Part shown: one piece after another, positions 19,450 through 24,783 of the stretch | Layout of the letters: every line of letters starts with the position of its first letter | Position numbering within the stretch: position 1 is the first letter of the stretch | NCBI GenBank assembly: GCA_009602725.1 | Contig: WELB01000036.1 | Span: 51,179-75,961, forward strand | Length of the DNA stretch: 24,783 bases | Direction: 5' to 3' | Source of the DNA: Spirogloea muscicola | Lineage: Eukaryota; Streptophyta; Zygnematophyceae; Spirogloeales; Spirogloeaceae | Made by a program: the position numbers and the translations under genes | Notes under the pieces: generated by a model | Database searches by the model: none | The model's input: only the letters and a program-made list of their open reading frames with translations | What the model was told of the DNA's origin: nothing

Positions 19450-20300
19450 GGCTGCGCCGCCGCCACTGCTATTGCCGAGAGCCCATTTTGAAGACTGAGG
19501 CCGTTGCACTTCAGCCTCCAGCAGCGAAGATCTTCAAATGCCGTCCCGCGGCGCAGGTGCAGGCCGTCCTCGGAGCCGCTGGCATTCGGCAGGGAGCCTG
19601 CTTATGCCGCTGCCGCTGCAGCTGTTGACTCCCATGCGGCCACAGGTAGTGGAGGCCTCAGGGCGCCGGGAGATGGCGATCTAAGGAGTCTCTGTGCAGC
19701 AACTTTCTGTGATCCACCAAGTATCACCAGAATGCTGGTCGAGCAATTAGCTGGTGGCACTGGGGCTTGTCATTCTGCCTTCCGGTATTGGGGCATCAGT
19801 TAGCGACTTCTACGTGCTGACTCGTGGTTGCTGAGCCGGTCAGCTTGGCAGCGGGCGATGCACACCTGTCAATTCGCTTGCCTTGTACCTTAGCCGCTCA
19901 GGCCCTCCATCGCTCAATCTCTCCCCCTCCTCGCTCCAGCTCTCACTCTCTCCCCCATACTCCCTCGACTCTCGCCAGCCTCTTGCGCGCGCACTCGCGG
20001 CCTCTTCCTCTACTCTCTCCCTCCGCCATTAACCCCCTGCTGCGTCCTCGTCGTCTGTTGCACTCTCGTGTCGCTTCCCCTAGCCCCCCTCTAGCTGCAG
20101 CGAGAGCAGGCGTCTCGTGGGCGCCGCCTCGCCGCCGCTGTCCATGACCCCGGCACAGAGCGCAGGGCCTGGTCGTGCCGGCCCTCCTAGCCTGGCCAGG
20201 CCCTGCCAGACGCGCAGCTTCCGCTGCTCCTTCCGAGGTGGGCGCCAGGACTGCCGCAGCCCACTGGGTGCCGCACCTCGCGGCCCACGTTCTCGCGGCG
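19450..20300. other. Divergent promoter region between LRR kinase and TAF8
   Basis: About 850 bp between the head-to-head genes. The middle (about 19900-20040) is a pyrimidine-rich tract with CTCTCTCCCC-type runs, as in plant Y-patch promoters. Short open frames here show no family resemblance. It presumably holds the 5' UTRs and promoters of both genes. Confidence 0.5.
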
Positions 20301-22658
20301 ATGAGCGACGCTTTCGCCCGCGCGCTGGCGCGCGTCGTCGCCGCACAAGTCTGCGAGAGCTTCGGCTTCCAGGCCATCCAGCGCTCCGCCATCGACACGC
20401 TTGCAGGTTCCACTTTCTCCCCCTTCGCTGGCATCACAACTGGCAGCTGGCCGCCGCTGCCGGAGATGAGAGCCAGCGTCAAGCTCCATTTCAAGACCTT
20501 ACTATCAATGTAATGTCACCCCCAATACTTTAAGTTCTTAGACTCAGACCCTTGATCAATTGGCTGCAGGAGGTCTCTCGGCCTGACAGCGAGCGTGCGT
20601 CCTCATTCCCTTCAGACGTGCTCATTCGCTACCTCAGCGAGATTGGCGGCACTGCGCACGCGTACACGGAGCACGCCGGGCGAGTGGAGAGCCACCTTGC
20701 GGACTTGCTCCTGGCGCTCAGCGATGTTGGCGCGCCGCCGTCGGACATCGTACGCTTCGCGCATTGTACTCCGGAAACTCAGTTTGCGCAGCCCGTGCCC
20801 AGATTCCCCATCCGCAAAAGGTCCCGCAGGTTTGTTCCTGATGCCCAAACCCTGGAACCTGGGGTTACTTTATTGCTTGGAACATCAATTACTCTGAAGC
20901 TGGCGGGAAATCTTGCAGTGCCTGTCCTAGATAATGCCGTATCTCGGTTGAACCACGATTCAGTGGATCGCGGGCACCTCCTGAACCAGACATGGCCACC
21001 GCAGCAGGATAATGCTGGAGGTTTGGATTATACCCATTGTCAGCCTCCATTTCATCCTGGAAGTAAGACGAAAATGGTGGATGGTCCTCGTCTTCCTCAG
21101 ACTTATCTGAACGGTGCATAGCAGCAGGAACCATCTTATATAGTTTTGAGGAGGACGAGGACCATCCACCATTGTCGTCTTACTTCCAGGATGAAGTTGA
21201 GGCTGACAATGGGTATAATCCAAACCTCCAGCACTATCCTGCTGCTGTAGCCATGTCTTATTCAGGAGGTGCCCGCAATCCACTGACACGTGGTTCAACC
21301 CCAAAGTCTCCAAAGTCAAAAACCTAGCCATGAAGCTACACCTGAAGCTAAGTCTTGAGGTTAAACCCTAAGAGTACATTTGCAGCACTGCGACGCCCTG
21401 ATGGGAGCTCAATACTTTGGTGCGGCTGGCAGCTTGACGCCGAGCTTTGCACAGCGTGGGGAAGAACCGCCCCATGGCGACATTCCTGACTGGCTGCCAG
21501 CGCTGCCCGACCGGCACACGTATATGGCTACACCAGTGTGGCGAGAGCGGCCCAGCAACCCCCGCAAGGACAGCATTGAGCTTGGAAAGGAGCGCCGGCG
21601 TGCCGAGAAGTCCCTTGTCTCTCTGAGCCGCCGTCTGCAGCTCCGCTTTGGCCGCGCAGCGCCGCCGCTCGATGCCGCCGCTGGCAGAGGTCGCGTGGCC
21701 CTGCAGCAGCGTTGGAACCTCAATGAGCAGGTCAGCGCTTTTACAAAGTCTAGCTTCAGAACTTTCAAGGTTTGAAGCTAAAACGACGTCTTGGGGTAGA
21801 ATCCTGAGCTGTTGTGAAGTTAGGCGGCAATGTGGCCCATGTCTACAGTGAACCTGAAGCTCGCTATACTTTCCTTTGAATCAACATCGTGCACCTCTGA
21901 CGTTTTCGCAGGGAGGCATGCAACTGGTTGACGAGGAAGCCGCCGCCAGGGAGGCTGCAGGAGGCACTGCCGCAATAGAGGCTAACCCGTTCCTCGCTCC
22001 TCCACGGCTGGCGCTGGAGTTGGCGGCGCCGCAGCCGATGGGTCCTTCGGCTGGCGAGATGCAGGTGCCATCTGTGCTTGAGGCCTTTGCGCCGGCGCTC
22101 GAGGCTGCAAAAGCCGGAGCCGTGGAGGCTGAGCCACAGGACGATGATGGCATGGACGTAGACCGCGGCGCTGGCAGCCAGCCCAACTCGCAAGTTGTTG
22201 CTGGAGCCAAACCTCCCGGTACGGTGCGGCAGTCAAGCACATGTTGTGGTCTTCAAGGCCCTCAATCTAGTTGCATTCGATTGGGGTCCATAGCAAGAAG
22301 TTGTTAGCCCGTGACCCCTCTGTACCTTTCAGCGAGATGCAGGATTGGTCACCGGGAGCTGAAGGATGGAACAGAGGACCCTGACTTATCTGTCTTGTTG
22401 TGTTAAGCAGGCCTCTTGCCTCGAGCACAGGTGCTCATGCCGCTGTCCTTTGACTGGGTCAGCAAGACGAGGGCCAAGGGTCGGCTGGCCAGTCGGGCGC
22501 TATCGGCTGCCGGCGGGGGCCTGGCTCGGCAAAGGCGGGAGGCGGATAACATCAAGGACGAGGACAAGCTGGAGCGTCGGCGGCGCGCCGAGCAGATCCT
22601 TGCGCAGGCTGAGAAGCAGCAGCATGCTGAGGGCCACAGTCCCGAGAAGGCCCCATAG
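20301..22658 (+). CDS. TAF8: Transcription initiation factor TFIID subunit 8
   Basis: Five exons: 20301-20406, 20616-20829, 21433-21730, 21912-22218 and 22411-22658 (TAG), 390 residues, all introns GT-AG. The N-terminus is a histone fold (bromo-associated domain): MSDAFARALARVVAAQVCES, then SAIDTLADVLIRYLSEIGG and HLADLLLALSDVGAPPSDI. The TAF8 C-terminal signature follows: FAQPVPRFPIRKRSR, PSFAQRGEEPPHGDIPDWLP, LPDRHTYMATPVWRER. It pairs with TAF10 in TFIID and helps nucleate the complex. A later EANPFLAPP resembles the NPYL motif of animal TAF8. The rest is acidic or Ala-rich, ending in a charged helix (KLERRRRAEQILAQAEKQQH). The first ATG in frame with the histone fold was used. Intron 2 (20830-21432) contains a foldback element. 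Confidence 0.92.
20946..21300. repeat. Foldback (inverted repeat) in TAF8 intron 2
   Basis: Arms 20946-21099 and 21147-21300 are both 154 bp, ungapped reverse complements with about 12 mismatches by eye (about 92% identity), around a 47-bp loop. Both arms, read outward from the loop, are open in the same frame with a similar acidic peptide (EEDEDHPP, SSYFQDE, EADNGYNPNLQHYPAAVAMS). The ends are GGTTGAACC and GGTTCAACC. No target-site duplication is evident, and no transposase is present. Confidence 0.85.
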
Positions 22659-23598
22659 ATTGCCATTGCCTTAAGTTGTAGGGCTCATGTATAAGCTTCT
22701 CACTCGTTGCTCAAGACTTGTCTTGACAATACAGGATGTTGAATTGCACGGAGCTGTGTAAGTGGCAAGGCAGCGGTTGCCAACTATACGTGCTTGCATT
22801 GCGAGTACATTCGAGGTGCAAATACTGCAGGTATCGGGCTTGCAATATGAGCAAGTTGAAATAGGGATGTTGTGTGTGCAGCGCTCTGCATCATGTCAAA
22901 AAGCTGTTACCAGTACAGATGCAGAAAGATGTAGATCTCAGAAAAGGGCGATGGCTGTGAGAGGCCAGTCCCAAAGTGATGAAGAGGTTTTAAAGAGGCC
23001 GAAAAAGCTCATCCCACGAAGGTACAGTGAGTAGATATTGAAGAGCTCAATAACGCCTAGTAAAAATGGAGTCGGAGAATGTAGTAGCTGAAAACAGTGA
23101 GTTGAGAATGAAGTAGGAGCACAATAACCCCTAGTAGTCAACGAGTCGGAGAACGTAGCAGCTGGAAAGAGTCGCTGTGTTGGAAGTCAGAGGCAGCAGC
23201 CAAGGTGCGGCTTGCCCTGAAGTGCAAGCAAACGTCTGAAAACAGTGCCAATAAGCAAGATGCGACAGCCAAGGTGCGGCCTGCCCACAAGTGTCAGTGA
23301 AAACCTGGAAAGCTGTATGACGGATTTAGGCGATATTCGACATATGACCTCGGAGGCCACAAACTTACCTTGATTGCTGTTGCAGATACAAGGATTTACC
23401 AACCAGACACTTGAGCACGTCAACGACACAGTATCCAAAGTGTATTAGTTACTGCACAATTTTTACGTCTTATGTCTGTGTACAATGATCAGCGCCGTGG
23501 TTGCAAGGATGTCTTTGGAGACACAGCACGTAACAAGCGATCTCCCTTCAACAATTGGACTATCCTAATGTTGTACATGCAGCAAGAATGCAGATATC
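22659..23598. other. Intergenic region with degenerate direct repeats
   Basis: No gene recognised. TAF8 3' UTR is expected at the left. A 75-bp-period repeat (CAATAACSCCTAGTA...GAGTCGGAGAAYGTAGYAGC) occurs at 23041-23096 and 23117-23172. A 69-bp-period repeat begins with CAGCCAAGGTGCGGC at 23197 and 23266. Confidence 0.5.
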
Positions 23599-23599
23599 C

Positions 23600-24113
23600 T
23601 ATATAAAATCACTCACGGAAACATAATTTTATGTTACCCGGACTGCTGTAAGCTGATATTGCTGCTTTGAGCATGAGGCAGCAAGATCAACGCAGCACTG
23701 CAGTCAAGGGTTTGTCGTTGAATGTGCCATGCATTATCCTGCATGATCAGGTGGAGCACTGACTACGAGTGCAAGCTGAGGGCTTTGAGTAGAGAGAACG
23801 TAGTGTCTCCATGACGTTTGTGTGGTGTGCACAAGGAGGTTGTGATGGACTAAGAAGGCAAGCAGTGAATAGAAGCCCAGGATTTGAGTCGGCTCTTATC
23901 ACGTACCGAAAGTATATCCATGCTTAGCCATAGCAGAAGGATGATGTTGAAGTAACTAGTGGCGCGATCACCTTGCTTGAAGAGGTGCAATCAGTACAAG
24001 CAAGTCAGGTTTGAAGCATTGAAGGAAGCGCTCGAAGGAGAGCCGAGAAGATGTCAGATGGTGCTGGAGAGAAGCATTGGCACATGGATTATGGAGTCCC
24101 AGCTCGGAAACCG
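23600..24113 (+). other. Possible start of a further gene (TATA box and candidate first exon)
   Basis: A TATA-like site (TATATAAA, 23600-23607) precedes an ATG at 24051 whose frame (MSDGAGEKHWHMDYGVPARK) ends at 24113 before GTAAAC, a fair donor. No downstream exon can be recognised and the following sequence is repeat-rich. It may be chance. Confidence 0.15.
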
Positions 24114-24273
24114 GTAAACACCCGGGTCGAAGGAAGGTGTAGTTTTGGCGCCGTTCGGCCCTTCGGACCCTTGTCCATCCTTTGTTGTTTCTCCTTAGGT
24201 TACCGACGAGGGAGAAAGAGGGAGCACCCAGGGAAACCTGAGCACTTCCAAAGGTGGGCGAGGGCTGTGAAAA

Positions 24274-24470
24274 GAAGAAAGTGCTCGCCCATTTGAGGAT
24301 AGGGGCTGGAAAAGCCAGCCCAAAAAAGGATGACCCAAGTGTGAGAAGCTTTTCTGCTCAAAGCCACTTCTTCTTTGGGCTGGCCTCTCAAAGGCAGCCA
24401 GCAAAGAAATTGAAGAAAGTGCTCGCCCATTGAGAATAGGGGCTGGAAAAGCCAGCCCAAAAAAGAATGA
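24274..24470. repeat. Direct repeats of about 60 bp
   Basis: Copies at 24274-24333 and 24412-24470 (offset 138) share GAAGAAAGTGCTCGCCCATT and GGGGCTGGAAAAGCCAGCCC with a few differences. The unit contains its own inverted repeat (GGCTGGAAAAGCCAGCC), and the spacer carries TTTGGGCTGGC, which can pair with GCCAGCCCAAA of either copy. Confidence 0.85.
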
Positions 24471-24783
24471 ACAGAGTACGAGAAGGGGGCCAGGGGAAGC
24501 GCTAAGAAAAACAAGCACACAGAGACACAAAGCAGCTACGAATCACTCAGTAACCTCTGCTAAGCAGCCGCAGGTCGGAGATGCTAGGCTCGTGGAAGTG
24601 GGTCCCCTGGCCGGCAGAGCCCTCGCTGCTGCCTCTGGCTCTGGCCAGGGGACCCACTTCCAGGAGCCCAGCATCTCTGATCTGCGGCTGCTTAGCAGGG
24701 GTTACTGAGTGTCTCGTAGCAGCTTTGTTTCTGTTACTTAGCGCTTCCCCTGGCCCCCTTCTCGTACTCTGTTCATTCTTTTT
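24460..24783. repeat. Large foldback element, running into the window end
   Basis: 24460-24506 is the exact reverse complement of 24737-24783 (47 bp). The arms continue inward with moderate differences and then high similarity to GGTCCCCTGGCC / GGCCAGGGGACC at 24601-24612 / 24643-24654, leaving a 30-bp loop that can itself pair. The outer end is cut by the window, so the true arms are probably longer. It has no coding capacity and resembles a MITE or foldback transposon. Confidence 0.88.

Noticed and set aside
20117-20533. Alternative 138-codon frame overlapping TAF8 exon 1
   Set aside because: Out of frame with the histone fold and Arg-rich low complexity, so it is a shadow.
1-24783. CRISPR arrays, tRNA/rRNA genes, bacterial operons
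   Set aside because: Spliceosomal introns in every gene show this is eukaryotic nuclear DNA. No regularly spaced repeat array and no cloverleaf or rRNA signature was seen by eye.

Overview
The window is nuclear DNA of a eukaryote, most likely a green alga (chlorophyte, possibly a trebouxiophyte-like or aeroterrestrial lineage). Coding regions are GC-rich and alanine/arginine-rich, there are many short spliceosomal introns, and there are GCC microsatellites and a Ty3/gypsy-type retroelement. Protein homologies mix plant-type genes (a SAMTL-like EF-hand carrier, a plant-like TAF8, group-1 LEA/Em proteins) with a selenocysteine-synthesis gene, which land plants lack. The genus is an inference. 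All gene models were assembled by hand from reading frame, splice phase and remembered family sequences.

Layout. 1-3128 (+): 3' part of an EF-hand mitochondrial-carrier gene (SAMTL-like, 8 exons visible). 3521-7064 (-): complete 14-exon SEPSECS gene (581 aa), convergent with the carrier. 7065-8953: no recognised gene apart from one coding-like scrap. 8954-12359: an LTR-retrotransposon insertion bounded by LTR ends and a 5-bp duplication (GGCTT). Inside it are an antisense protease/RT fragment, an 807-base assembly gap and, unexpectedly, sense exons of an SmD3 snRNP gene. 13145-15437: two head-to-head group-1 LEA (LEA_5) paralogues, the minus-strand one with an organelle-type presequence. 16266-19339 (-): a 9-exon leucine-rich-repeat protein kinase (528 aa) of a type also known in bacteria. 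20301-22658 (+): TAF8 (5 exons, 390 aa), with a 154-bp-arm foldback in intron 2. 22659-24783: no confident gene, several repeat families, and a large foldback that runs into the window edge.

The genes do not form a pathway. They are ordinary single-gene nuclear neighbours: transport, Sec-tRNA synthesis, splicing, desiccation protection, signalling and basal transcription. The best leads are the high share of GC-AG introns (6 of 38 by my reconstruction), the LEA pair with a shared promoter, the composite retroelement enclosing SmD3, and the two foldback loci that could make hairpin RNA.
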